In this document: positions 23,758-38,714 of the stretch, piece by piece
Numbering within the stretch: position 1 is the first letter of the stretch
Layout of the letters: every line of letters begins with the position of its first letter
Assembly: GCA_024811115.1 (NCBI GenBank)
Contig: JAKOGH010000005.1
Span: 558,001 to 622,000 of the forward strand
Source: Terana coerulea
Lineage: Eukaryota; Basidiomycota; Agaricomycetes; Polyporales; Phanerochaetaceae
Length of the DNA: 64,000 nt
Reading direction: 5' to 3'
The notes under the pieces: model-generated
The model's database searches: none
The model's input: only the letters and a program-made list of their open reading frames with translations
Told to the model about the DNA's origin: nothing
Made by a program: the position numbers and the translations under genes

Positions 23758-24927
23758 ATGCCTCTCGCCCTCGTCTCGTCGGCTCTTCACGTGCAGAACG
23801 CCGCACCTGGCTTCTTGTCTACCCCAGGGTAATACCAGATGTGAATTTTCCCAATTAGATGAACACTTATACCTGCGATATATAGACGGGCTCCTACATC
23901 AGTCACGGTACACCCTGTAGCCCTTTTCTCCATTCTCGACCACTACCTCCGACGCAAAGATGAGCAAGAGCGGGTGATTGGTACACTGCTTGGAACACGG
24001 TCCGACACTGGGGATATCGAGGTCCGCTCAGCGTTCGCCGTGCTACATAGCGAGACCGAGGAGCAGGTTGCGGTGGACATGGAATATCACCACACGATGT
24101 ATGAACTGCATCACAAAGTCAACCCCAAGGAGGTTATTGTTGGCTGGTGCGTTGAAGTCTTGTATGTATTCTCCCTCAACGCTGAAAGAAATGCTGCAGG
24201 TACTCTACAGGATCAAACCTCAATACCTATTCCGCCCTCATCCAAAATTTCTATTCCCAAGAAACCGCGCCACATCAAGCGATACACGTCGCGCTAAACA
24301 CAGGGATTGAGGAGGGGAAGCAAGCTGGTGTCAAGGCGTATGTCAGGTATGTCAAACGGTATTATGCTTTCCGGCTTGCCTCGACTGACAATGCATCCAG
24401 CTCACCAGTCGGAGTATCACCCAAGCCCGAAAACTGCGTATTTATCCCCATCCCCTGTGAACTGCAGTTCAAGGAAACCGAGCGCAGCGGCCGTACGTGA
24501 ATCCTTTCGCTCAGGCAATATCCTATCTGACGCTTTTTGCGCACATGCAGTCGACCTCCTAACATCAGTAGCAAAGGGTTCAACAGATCCATACCCATCC
24601 ACGGATCTAGCCATCCTTGAACGCTCATTGGACACCGTATCTGAAATGCTTGACAGGGTTTTGGCGTATGTTCGCTCCGTTCTCGCAGGCGAGGCGAAGG
24701 GCGACGCCGCCGTCGGTCGTTATTTGATAGAGACCTTCGGCGCAAGCACAGAGGAGCTCGAAAAGGGCGCATTTAATACCAGTCTGCAGGTACGATTTCT
24801 GCACGCTGTTCAGTTCGTCGCACTGAATATTCGGTTACAGGACACGCTCATGGTTTCTTACCTCGCCAATCTCGTTCGGTCACAAGCAGAGGTTTCTTCC
24901 CGTCTGGCTCTCACAAGGGCCGCGTAG
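23758..24927 (+). CDS. eIF3f: Eukaryotic translation initiation factor 3 subunit F
   Basis: Six exons (23758-23828, 23886-24146, 24200-24346, 24401-24492, 24551-24789, 24841-24927) join into an intact 298-residue protein. The MPN domain begins [23 protein letters not shown], continues [29 protein letters not shown] and AIHVAL, and is followed by the C-terminal helical region ([20 protein letters not shown]...[29 protein letters not shown]). It lacks the JAMM metal-binding residues, as expected for an eIF3f MPN scaffold that helps build the eIF3 complex on the 40S subunit. Convergent with ureF, 90 bp between the stops. Confidence 0.94.
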
Positions 24928-25017
24928 ATGTACAAAAGGCAATGTATATTACATTCCATCGCTGTATCTCTTATTCTTTCGTACCGTACTCCCGGGTCGC
25001 AGAATGGACTGATGTAT

Positions 25018-26062
25018 TCAACTGTTGAAGATCCTAGAATGCTGCAGATCATGCCGAGCCGCAAGGATCTCACCGAGGGGCCAAGTCATGGCAGGCCCGT
25101 CCTTTGTCAAGATCTCTTCATCAAATAAACCGGCACGCTTGTGGTGAGTCGAGGATTCCAAGCCTGTGCGCAACAACCCGCAGTGTTTCATTTCAGCGGA
25201 GACTATTGGCCGTATAGCGTGCAGGAGAAGCTGTTGTGCTGCATATGGACCCAAGATGTTCATGCGCACCCCCGCGGATAGTATTCCTCTGGCGAAGAGA
25301 AACAGATGCAGGAATTGGCTTCGTTCTGGACATTTCCAGCATTTATCGCGTTACGGATGATACAAAGCATGAATTTGCACATCACAACAGTAGAGAATGA
25401 GGTGGTCGTACCAAGTGACAGTCCAAGCGTAGCTGTAAGAACTCCCCAGCACACCGGCAAATGCCCATGCGTATCCTCGCGTCGCACGGCCAGCTTCAGT
25501 TTGTCGACCAACACGCCTGAAATAGCACCTCGCATGTCCTCGCTACCAGAGTCCCCAGCTGACTCCTCGCTGACCCGGAGAATGGGCGGTTTCGTGAAGC
25601 CCTTCGAGTATAACGAAAGTATGGCGACGCCCTGGCTCTTAGAAGCTCTACGGGCAACGTGGTTGAGAGTGAACACCTCATACAAGCCGTCCAGAGCATG
25701 AAGATCTTGCACGGCTTCGAGAATAGATTCGTCTGTAGAGAGTCGAGGGAGAATTTTGGATGACTTTCTCCGCGAGCATATGGGCATCCGAAACGAAAGG
25801 CAAAGCACTCCGTGCGTACGAGGACAGGCTGTCGCGAACATAGTCGGCAGCAAGTCCAAGCTTGTCGGTCTTCCCGCTCGGAGCAGCTTGCGACGGAGTC
25901 AAGAAGCCATGGGTCACGAAGGATTCCAAGCCTGCTGAAGCCACAAACGACCCTGATGACGGCGGTGAGCGCAAAGATCGCATATTTGAGAGCGATCCTA
26001 CCTGTAGGAAGGTTGCCATCCGAGAGTAGAAGCAGAATATATGCCTCGTCTTCACTGTCCAT
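25018..26062 (-). CDS. ureF: Urease accessory protein UreF
   Basis: UreF works with UreD and UreG to load nickel into apo-urease in the cytosol. The start MDSEDEAYILLLLSDGNLPTG and the next exon SFVASAGLESFVTHGFL form the family's N-terminal signature. These are followed by LAADYVRDSLSSYARSALPFVSDAH, YEVFTLNHVARRASKSQGVA, RSQFLHLFLFARGILSAGVRMNILGPYAAQQ and the conserved end TWPLGEILAARHDLQHSRIFNS. Introns at NLPTG/SFVAS and SLE/RSQ are canonical. A +1 break in the AAAA run at 25754-25757 (+ strand TTTT) is bridged by QILPRLSTDESILE. It is divergent from VAC14 with 180 bp between starts. Confidence 0.92.
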
Positions 26063-26242
26063 GACGGTCTAGGACGAGCGCAGTTCGTCGCGGCGTCTGA
26101 CTAGATGTGACTGCCCAACGCGGTCATACGCGTGCTCAACGCGCGCTTGTGGCACGAATGCCCTTTGCTCCGTCCCGCTGCTGCGAGTTTTGGCTCGACT
26201 GCCACCCTCCTTCACAAGCCGAGCCCTGACACATCTTTCAAG

Positions 26243-29200
26243 ATGGGTAAGGTGTATACTACCCTGATGATCTACCAAAGGCTAACACACGGTGTAGAGT
26301 CTAGCATCTCAAAGCAGCTGCAGGACAAGATGTATGAGAAGCGGAAGGCTGCCGCGCTCGAACTGGAGAAGTATGATTTGGCCTATTATGAGTGTTGCAC
26401 CAAGAGAGTGAAATAATTAGCCTTTTAGGCTCATTCGCGAATGTAATCAGCAAGGTGACCACAGGCGAATAGCACAAATCATCGACCAGCTCGTAGATAT
26501 GTTCAGCAACCCCTCGACTCCACTGCAGGCTCGCAATGGGGGTCTTATTGGCTTGGCCGGCACAGCGATTGCTCTTGGAATAGACATTGCACCGTATTCG
26601 GAGAAGTTCATTCACCCGCTGCTGTTCTGCTTCACGGACCCCGAGCAGAGAGTGCGGTACTTCTCCGCGGAATGCCTGTACAACATTGCCAAGGTCGCTA
26701 AGGGAGAGATCCTCGTATACTTCAACGAGATATTCGATGCGCTTAGCAAGGCATGTCTAGACAACCGAATTCAGTCGCTCGTGTGCTCACGGCTGACTAG
26801 CTCGCCGCCGACCCAGAAAGCTCTGTGAAGAACGGAGCCGAACTCTTGGACCGTCTGCTCAAGGACATCGTGGCCGAAACAGCCTCTGTATACGTTCCTC
26901 AGTATCCCGAAACTGAGAAGGCGAGGAGGAGAGCAGACGAGAAGCCATACTTCGATCTCCCTGGCGTCCTCATACCACATCCAGACGACGTAGCAAACGG
27001 GAAAGATCTGGGCCAGGCGCGCAAAGCATTCTCTCTCGCTCACTTCATCCCTCTGTTAAAGGATAGGATAGGTGTGCAAAGCCCATTCACACGAAGTTAT
27101 CTGGTTACGTGGATTTCGGTGCTTGACTCTGTGCCTGAACTCGAGTTGGTTTCCTACCTTCCGGAATTTCTTGATGGTCTCTTGTGAGTCAAACCATGAT
27201 TTTGAAGCTTAGCATATTCTCAGTTACATTATGTAGGAAGTATCTGTCCGATCCAACAGACGATGTACGCACAGCTACAGATGGGCTCCTCGCCGAATTC
27301 CTGCACGAAATCCAGCAAATCACCATGGTACAGCGGATGCATTCCAAGGATTTCCAGGAGAAATACCCGACAGACCCAGACAGACAGTCTCGTCGTGGAG
27401 ATGGCGACCAAGATGACTTGCCGGACATTACGCTGGCCAACTCCGAACGTGCAGCGTTCGTTCCTGAGTACGATGACGAGTCGCTGGATGATGAGCCCCG
27501 CGTACGCCTGTCGACGAGAAAGATGGTGAAAGTGACATCCGCGACCGTGATTTAGGCGGTAAGGCTGCTGTCCATGAAATATATCCGAAGGCTTATATGC
27601 AACACAGTTTGGAGCCGGGGACTTGGCGTCAGGATAGACTATGCTGCAATAGTCGAGATCTTGCTGCGACAAATGGATGGCCGCGCAGAACGTAGGTGAT
27701 GTGATAAATCGATTTGACGTGAAGGCTTATATATTCACAGATAATGAAGTGCAACAGTCCACTGCGCTGAATTGGTTGTCCGAATTTCTCAGGATTAACA
27801 ATGAAGTCATGGTCAGATTCACACCGCGTGTCCTCCAATGCGTACTACCCAACCTCGCGCACCATGTCCCCGCGATTCAATCCGCAGCCATCCGCACAAA
27901 CCAGCAGCTGATCAGCGTCATTCGAGCCTTGCCTCCCCCATCTGAACCGTCTACTCGTCAAAATACTGAGCCGGTGCGACAGAACACAGAGCGCTCCTCG
28001 ACATCTGGACTTTCTCCTATGGCCCCCGCTTCTCCCGTCCCGACCACCTTGGCCCTCAACCCATCTCGCCCGGGCACCGCCAACCGCGAAGCCAGTCTCC
28101 CTTCGAAGGATGCTTCTGTTGAGTCCCCTCCGAGTACCAATACTCCCACGCCAACCGCGACAACGCCTGTCCCTGGGACCCATCGTTCTCGCCACTCCAT
28201 TTCACAAATGGAGTCTGCCCGTCTTGCCAACGCGACGCCAACTCCAACGACAGTGACGACACAGACTGAGGGTGGTGTGGCTCAGCCGAGTCGATCCGAA
28301 TCGCCTATGTCCACCGTTAGCGTACCTCCAGTTCCAGGAGAGCCCCGAGTCGTCGCTTGTCAAGGAGAAGAAGGAGGAAATCTTCGATTGGCAGGCGACG
28401 GTGAACGCGCTGACTATACAGTTCCTAAGCGAACACGAGGAGACACGCGTCGCAGCTCTGAAATGGCTCATCATGCTGCATCAGAAAGCGCCAAAAAGGT
28501 GAGTGCGTATACAGGTGGTGTACGGATGGCTTTGACCTGTACACCAGATCCTGGCGATGGACGACGGCACATTCCCTGCGCTGCTCAAGACCCTGTCGGA
28601 CTCGTCTGACGAGGTGATAAAGCATGACTTGCAGCTGCTCGCCCAGATTTCGACCAACTCCGAGGAAAGCTATTTCAAGCTGTTTATGATCAATTTGCTG
28701 GAGCTTTTTAGCACGGACCGTCATCTGCTGGAGTCCCGTGGCAGTCTGATCATTCGTCAACTTTGTCTCAACCTAAATACCGAGCGCATATACAAGACGT
28801 TTGCGGAGATTTTAGAGAAGGAAGAGGTGCGTGCCCATCCGTCGCGCAAGTACTCATGTCTGACGTAGCTATAGGATCTCGAATTCGCGAGCAGTATGAT
28901 CATAAAGCTAAATATGATCCTGATCACCTCACCGGAGCTGGCGGAATTCCGGAGACGGTTGAAGAGTCTCGAGACACGGGTAAGTCTTTGCACTCATATT
29001 GCAATATTTTTTCTGACTCCTCACAGCAAGACGGTCAAGCCTTGTTCGCGACCCTATATCGATCATGGTGCCATAACGCGGTGGCGGTGTTCTCCTGTGT
29101 CTCCTCGCACAAGCGTACGAACACGCGTCGAACCTCCTGTACATCTTGTGCGTTGCCTTCAAAACTGACGTCGGCTGTGCATTGACCAGCTTGCAGCGCT

Positions 29201-30033
29201 GACCTAGAGATTACCGTACCCATCCTAGTCCAAGTGGACAAGCTTGTGCAGCTCATTGAGTCTCCAGTCTTCACCTGTACGTCTTGCGCGTGTCGGACTT
29301 CCGCTCCGCATTCTCACAAGCAGTAGACTTGCGCCTGCAGCTCCTCGAGCCGGAGAAATATCCGTACCTGTTCAAGTGCCTGTACGGCCTACTCATGCTC
29401 CTCCCGCAAAGTACGGCGTTCGTCTCACTAAAGAGTCGCCTCAATGCGGTGAACTCCTCCGGCTTCCTGCACATCGCGCCGAAATCGTACGCCCGCTTCC
29501 CATCCCATGCCTACCTGCCTAATGGAACTGATTGATCGGTGTGTAGCGTGAGCAACGTCTCCGCGACGCGCTCGAAGCTCGTCGGGCGCGAGGAGATTAA
29601 GTGGAGCGAGCTCCTCGCGCATTTCCGCAGCGTGCAGAACAAGCACGAGAAGGCACGGCGGCAAGCCGCGGGCGACGCAGGCGACTCAGTCTTCCCGCTG
29701 CCGGGCGAGGCCGCATCGTCGTCGTCGTCAGCGAGCACCAGCGCAAGCAGCGCGCCGACAGTGAACGGCGCCGCGCCGCGGCCGGGCATGCGCCGACGGG
29801 TAACGGGCGGGACGGGCGAGCAGCCGATGGGCCGTGCTCCGCCACGCGCGCTGTCGCCGTTGAATCCGCGCTCGCTGGCAGGCGGCGGACGAGAGCGTGG
29901 CCTCAGCAATCTCAGCGCGAATGTGACGACGGCAGGCGCGCAACCGGGCAGCCCGAATGCAAATGCGAACTTTGCGGCGCACCAGCAGGGCGTAAAGTCG
30001 AAGCGGACTCTGAGTCTCAGCCGGAAGACGTAG
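26243..30033 (+). CDS. VAC14: VAC14 homologue, scaffold of the PI(3,5)P2 kinase complex
   Basis: VAC14 holds Fab1/PIKfyve and Fig4 together on the vacuolar membrane. The first coding exon is only ATGG (26243-26246); exon 2 codes [25 protein letters not shown] and exon 3 [39 protein letters not shown] and [20 protein letters not shown] repeats continue through [28 protein letters not shown] sequence, [35 protein letters not shown] and [19 protein letters not shown]. The conserved C-terminal core is [31 protein letters not shown]...[14 protein letters not shown]. An unusual Ser/Pro/Thr-rich insert lies at 27930-28340, and the tail after 29540 is very GC-rich and disordered. Intron 26751-26800 has a GC donor. 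Frame changes near 27490-27520 and 28335 fit the window-wide indel pattern. Confidence 0.92.
26751..26800 (+). other. GC-AG intron in VAC14
   Basis: The exon ends ...CTTAGCAAG, the intron begins GCATGT and ends GACTAG, and the next exon codes [16 protein letters not shown]. Nearby GT positions would break the conserved frame, so the GC donor is required. Confidence 0.75.
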
Positions 30034-30267
30034 CTGGCTTGCGTTATCTTCTGGTTTATGGACATGCATCGTTTTGTATATATTCTGGATTTTGGTCGTC
30101 GCATTACCGTCTGGATGTACTTGTCTTTACCATTTCAACACTGAGTGGGAGAAGACACTATCCGACCAGGGACGCGATTATAATAGTGATATATGCACCC
30201 ACATACAAAACCCTAACATACCCTAGCAGGCGGGCAGGCTAGTGGATGCGCACGTAGCAATGAGGCC

Positions 30268-31453
30268 TAGAACTTCGGTTTGAGAGTGAGGATGTTTCGA
30301 CGGACAGCGGCAATGTCTTCGTCAGTCAGGTTGACATGCGTTCGCAGGTATTCTTCGACACCACCGTATTCCGTGTTTAGTAGTTGAAGGAAAGCAGTCA
30401 TGATCTCTTTTCTATAATGTGCATAGTTACAGCCTTACATGAATGAGTCTATGATTGAGCGCGACGGAGGGCGTACCTGGAGGTCAACATGTTCATCGCC
30501 GCCTCGTTGTTCGAGGAGAACATCGGCATCTTCGCCAGCCGCGCCATAACCATCTCTCGTGCGGGTTCACGACCGACTCGGGTGAGTGCATAGTCGTCCG
30601 CAATCGTATCGTCATCCACACCCGCAAGCTATAGCGGGCATCAGGGATGTAACGCCATTCATGAATATCTCGCGACAAACCTTCAAGAGCAAGGCAGCAA
30701 GGACGCCTGTCCGATCTTTGCCCGCTAATGGGACATGTCAGTCATTGAAATCATTGTAAAAGAATGTCTACGTGCCAGTGCAGTGGAAGACGCAGCCGCC
30801 TTCTGGACGATCCCGAACGTGGCGGAGTATAACGTTGAACGCGGGACCGGCGTGATCCAATATTTGAGAGTACAGCTCCATAAATGCCTGAAGTACGTCA
30901 AGCAGCAAATTATTCAAGACATTGAAACTACGCACCTCAGTCTTGCCGCTGGCATACAATTCAAATCGTCTGAGAGTTCGGAGGTGCGTCAGCAAACGGA
31001 AGCGCGAAAAGGTCTGTGCAACCGACATTGACGCACTTGGCCATCATTTCGGGGCTGTAGTCTTCCACCGTAAATACGGGTGCTCGGATGACCTCGATGC
31101 CTTCAATGGTGGGGATGGGGTGTTGTACTTCTGCATCTCGGTATCCGAGCGGAGGTCGTAAACAGTTGCTATACCTAGCTGTTTCAGCTTCTGCTTGCCT
31201 ATGATACGCAGACTACGGTCAAGCTTGCTGAATGTCTTTCAAATTGAACAGATAGGCGGTACATACCTTCCTCTGTGATCGCTGAAATCTCGCCCGAGCG
31301 GAAGAGAAACCTGGGCTTGGTAAAGATACCTGGCTGGGTAGTGGCGTAAGAGCCGAGATCGCGGATGTTGACGACACCGGGGACAGTGACAAAAGGGGGC
31401 TGCGAAAGCCTCTGGCGAACATATTCTGGATCAAGAGGCTCGAAGTCGGACAT
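30268..31453 (-). CDS. Tyrosine-protein phosphatase (Y_phosphatase3 family)
   Basis: The N-terminus contains VTVPGVVNIRDLGSYATTQPG and the RFLFRSGEISAITEEG block. The P-loop is split by an intron and reads HCTA/GKDRTG, the Cys-x5-Arg signature of cysteine-dependent phosphatases; the remaining catalytic half is LAALLLKLAGVDDDTIADDYALTRVG. The C-terminus (EIMTAFLQLLNTEYGGVEEYL...NLTDEDIAAVRRNIL) is typical of this fungal family, which includes putative phosphotyrosine and phosphoinositide phosphatases. Substrate is not predictable from sequence. The catalytic-loop intron (30725-30775) has a GC donor. It is head-to-head with MCM6, 168 bp apart. Confidence 0.88.
30725..30775 (-). other. GC-AG intron splitting the phosphatase catalytic loop
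   Basis: On the minus strand the exon ends CACTGCACTG, the intron runs GCACGT...CATTAG, and the next exon starts CGGGCAAAGATCGG, giving His-Cys-Thr-Ala-Gly-Lys-Asp-Arg. The nearest GT donor would destroy the P-loop. Confidence 0.75.
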
Positions 31454-31621
31454 GGTGGCGAGAGGGCAAGCGGGAGTGACGCCGGCGCGGGTCCAGCGGT
31501 ATCAGCGGGGCGCAGCGAGACCACGCGCGCGAACGCCGTTTAGGGCAGGCACTCTCGTGTTCCATTCTACTTTCACACAGACGCGAGCGGGCGCAGGCAG
31601 CAACGACCATCTCACCTCACC
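31454..31621. promoter_or_regulatory. 168-bp divergent promoter, phosphatase / MCM6
   Basis: Shared upstream region of two divergent genes. It contains a CG-rich stretch (ACGCGCGCGAACGCC near 31527) that resembles, but does not match exactly, MCB/E2F-type cell-cycle sites expected for an MCM gene. Confidence 0.4.
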
Positions 31622-34923
<3,302 letters not shown>

Positions 34924-35348
34924 TACCCCAACGTTTAAAGGAGTTAAGACAGGAGGAGGTTCGTCTGATTGTAGTATCTGTTTGCTATCTTGCATTTGGT
35001 TGGTCTCGCATGCTGTTGTTGTCGACATACTGCTAAGTTTCTGTATTGTACGCTTTGTATCAAATTTAAAGGGGGAATATTAGTATGTCTGAATACCCTA
35101 GCTTGCGTCCGAGTCCGTCTGAACGCCGCGTGTACAGTTGAGATACTGTAAGAGCGTCTATGTGACCAACGTCCTGATTGGCTGACACGGCAAATGAGGT
35201 CACGGCGTGGGCAATTCTTTCGCCATCGTTGGCTGGAGGGTCTCCGGCGCCGCTGACCACTTCGACAAAGCCAAGATGACCTCAGTTTCAGTAATTACTC
35301 ACAGACGACCACCATCTTTCCCTGCCGTTCGTCGACGTCGTGCTCGAG
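34924..35348. other. Intergenic region between MCM6 and MET2-like gene
   Basis: About 425 bp with the MCM6 3' UTR and the MET2-like promoter. No other gene or element recognised. Confidence 0.4.
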
Positions 35349-37035
35349 ATGAACGTCGCTAAACTCGCTCGGCGGCAGCTGAAATTACCCCGCCAACCAT
35401 TCGTGCAGCAGGTTCGCACTCGATCCACTCGGGCGGCCTCTACATGTCCTTTACCAACTGCAAACGAGCCATCATTCCCCTGCGTGGATGCACATGCCGT
35501 ACGGGAGTCCAAGATACTCGCCTCGACCATAAAAGTTCCACCGTCAGGGACCTCTGCGTCTCCACCAAATTCAGGACCAGAACCACCATACGCACGGCCC
35601 AGCCCGAGTTCTTACAAGACGTACCACCATAAGTCGCCGCTCCCGCTCGTGTATGGCGCGGTTCTACCGGAGCTTGACATCGCCTACGAGACATGGGGTA
35701 CGCTGTCCCCTGCAAAGGACAACGTAATCCTGCTGCACACCGGGCTCTCCGCGTCCTCGCATGCAGCCGCGACGGAGCTGAACACGAGCGAGGGCTGGTG
35801 GGAACGCTTCATTGGCCCTGGGCGCGCGCTGGACACGAACCAGTTCTTCGTGATATGCACGAACGTTCTCGGCGGGTGCTACGGCAGCACGGGCCCGTCG
35901 TCGATCGACCCTACGACAGGCGACCACTACGCGACGCGCTTCCCCGTCGTCTCAATCCTTGACATGGTTCGCGCGCAGTTCTGCCTGCTCGACCACCTCG
36001 GCATCGACAAGCTCTACGCGAGCGTCGGGTCCTCGATGGGGGCGATGCAGAGTCTCGCTGCGGGGTGGCTTTTCCCTGAGCGAGTGGGGAAGGTCGTCAG
36101 TATAAGCGGGACGGCGCGAAGCAGCCCGAGTGCTATTGCCATGCGCTTTGCACAACGGAGTGGTGAGCTCATGTTTTATTGATCGAGTGGAAGGGTCACT
36201 GAGATAAACTAGTTCTTATGGCGGATCCTAATTGGAATAAGGGATTCTACTATGATGGACTTCCACCACATACAGGAATGAAGCTTGCACGCCGTGAGTA
36301 CCTGACTCAGCACTTATGAGCACTACTGACTCTTTTTCAGAGATTGCAACCATCACATACCGGTCGGGCCCTGAGTGGGACCAGCGGTTTGGACGGAAAC
36401 TACGAGAAGTACCGGCCTCTGACCAGAATGCGTCCGACTCGCCGCGAATACCTGCGCTTTGTCCGGATTTTATGATTGAAACATATCTGGACTATCAGGT
36501 GAGGGCTTTGAAATTATTAGTCCTAGCAGTTTTGCTCACCTCCCAACAACACAGGGAGAACAATTTTGCCTGAAATACGACGCCAACTCGCTGATTTACG
36601 TGTCTAAAGCTATGGACCTCTTCGATCTGACCCGCTCAGCGCTGGCGTCATTAAAACTGACTCCTCCGCCGCCTCGATCGTCACCACCCCCTCTACCTCC
36701 TTCACTAGCCCGCCAATTAACATCTCCTTATCACGAGTACTGCCACTCACACCTATCCCACTCAAAATCACATCCACCGCCAGCGAACCCACCGCCGCAT
36801 TTACCTGACCTTGCCGAGGGCCTTCGACCATTGGCCAACACCCCGACACTCGTGCTCGGTGTGCAAAGCGATATCTTGTTCCCCGTTGAGCAGCAACGGG
36901 AGGGTCGCAGACGCATTGAGGATGACGGGCAACCAGATGGTCAGCTATTTCGAGTTGGGAGGTGTCTGGGGCCACGATACTTTCTTGCTCGACGTACAAA
37001 ACGTTGGCGGTGCGATACGGGGCTTCCTGTCGTAG
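35349..37035 (+). CDS. Homoserine O-acetyltransferase (MET2-like)
   Basis: It acetylates L-homoserine with acetyl-CoA in methionine biosynthesis; alpha/beta-hydrolase fold. Visible blocks are [70 protein letters not shown], the nucleophile elbow [15 protein letters not shown] (Ser of GSSMG), [25 protein letters not shown], the catalytic Asp in [18 protein letters not shown] and His in [12 protein letters not shown] long Pro/Ser-rich insert precedes the Asp block, common in basidiomycete members. The Arg-rich start [16 protein letters not shown]...RTRSTRAAS looks like a mitochondrial presequence. The frame shifts +1 after QQRE in a GGG run near 36902. Serine acetyltransferase-like paralogues exist, so the exact substrate is likely but not certain. 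Confidence 0.88.
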
Positions 37036-38714
37036 AGGATGTAGAAGGTAAGATTAATCGTGTCTCGGAAGCGGCGTGCATTAACAGTTCTGCAGCCTTT
37101 GTCCAAATTAGCGTGTATTATATTCTCGCTTTGGGAACCGGGCGCTGTCACGGTGGGAACAAGCACTGCTTGAAAGGAGATTGGCGCGCGCTTATGTGAT
37201 GGGTTGCTGCAACGCTGTCGGTAGTTGGAAGGTATGTTGTCATCCGTGACTTTGACCACCTCACCGTCTTTCTTGACGGTAGCTGGCAGTCGAAGTCAAG
37301 CAGTCAGGACCTTGTGCTTTTGCCGTTCCTCCGCGCTTGTAGCTCGAAGAACACTCGCGAACATTCGACCACGGACTCGCAATATTACCTTTCCCAGCCG
37401 CCTTCTGCATCGCCAGCTTTGCACACTCACCTGCAAGGCCTGGAACGGTCTCTAATTAACGATTCTTGAAAACTTCAGCCGTCTTGCAGTTGCTGACCCT
37501 GCACAAGCCACCATTGTGCCCGGCGTTGTCCGTGGTGGCGCCAGGACCTTTCACCGCCTCATGCAATCTCCATTCTCTTCTATGAGCCTGTTGACCCACA
37601 TCTTCCTGCCAGCTGCCACAAGGATTTCCAATACTCGACGGAGGTGCGGCACCCCAAAGACGAGCGGGCGGTGTCCGCAGGCGTACTCGGACACACAGCA
37701 GGATAGACACTTTAAGCATTCGCGCTGTTTGATACAAACTGCTCTGACGCAAACGCTGCTCCGCGATCCGCCGCTGTCAGTCGGTACCCGCGGGCAGTGA
37801 CCGCGGTTACTCAAAGTGCCAGTCGGAAATCAGTACTACCGCTCGCGACAGCAAGCCAGGCCACGCGTTATAGTGATGATTATGTGGACACTGAAGTATA
37901 TCCAGGGCAGAAGATGATCCATCTACGCACGTTTACTTAGAGATTGAGCTCTTACAGTGTCAAACGCGAAACAAGCGTGGCTTGAGTAGGAACGATCACG
38001 TGACCTTCCCGCTCCTTAATTGGAAGGCCAGCGTACGTTGTCCTCTATCTCCTTAGATACCACATGAGTCTTATTATGTATAGGACAGCGACAAGTGACA
38101 ATGAGCTATCGCCGTCGAGGCTGCCCTCAACACTACAATGTCTCCAGCACGACTCCTCACGAGGACTGGCGGAGCAAAGTATTATTCTGCAGCTCCCCAG
38201 ACATTCTCATCACCTGCATTCCCCGAGCGAAGTGTGCACCGCAAACTACCTCATGGCCTGAATGGCGTCCTCCAATTTCAAAACGCTGTCAGTCGAGACC
38301 CTGGCGCGTCTCACACGCACCGAACTTGTGCGCTTCTAGGGTTGACATTCTGTCAAGACACTTCCCTCTACACCCCGATTCTATTTGGTCCACCACTGCC
38401 CCGCCGGATTGCCCCTCTCTGTCAGGCATATACCGGTACTCGATGCGCTAGACGATTTCTGCGGATTCCCCTTCCTCGGCTGGGGGCTGCCTGAAATGGC
38501 ACGCTGACCCGCTCGGGGTCCCTCGTCTGTAGCGTGTTGGGGTCTGGAGGTGATTCGTGAATCCTCTATGGTGCGGAGCCGGTGCACAGCATTTATTGCC
38601 GCGGAAAGAGTCGGCGGGCGCAGTCGAGGGCCATAGGTCGAGAGGCTGGTTTAAATTGCGAGTAGCTTGATGGGTAAGGATCAGGCCGCACCCCTTCTTC
38701 CAGCTCATTCAGCC
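37036..38714. other. Gene-poor stretch with unassigned open frames
   Basis: About 1.7 kb. One stop-free frame (about 37200-37482; DFDHLTVFLDGSW..., QGLERSLIND then TGA) could be an exon but has no start or recognised family. A short frame at 38262-38339 resembles the start of a SAP-like motif. A palindromic TCACGTGA (37996-38003) is an E-box-type site. Nothing else could be supported. Confidence 0.35.
38262..38339 (+). pseudogene. Short SAP-like fragment
   Basis: MASSNFKTLSVETLARLTRTELVRF then TAG. The pattern Leu-Ser-x-Glu-x-Leu-x-x-Leu-Thr-x-x-Glu-Leu is reminiscent of the first helix of fungal SAP-domain proteins, but the second helix is not found downstream in any frame. It could be a truncated remnant, an exon with a missed junction, or chance. 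Confidence 0.2.

Noticed and set aside
37225..37800. Open frames on both strands in the gap after the MET2-like gene
   Set aside because: No start, intron structure or family resemblance sufficient for a gene call; noted only in the intergenic entry.
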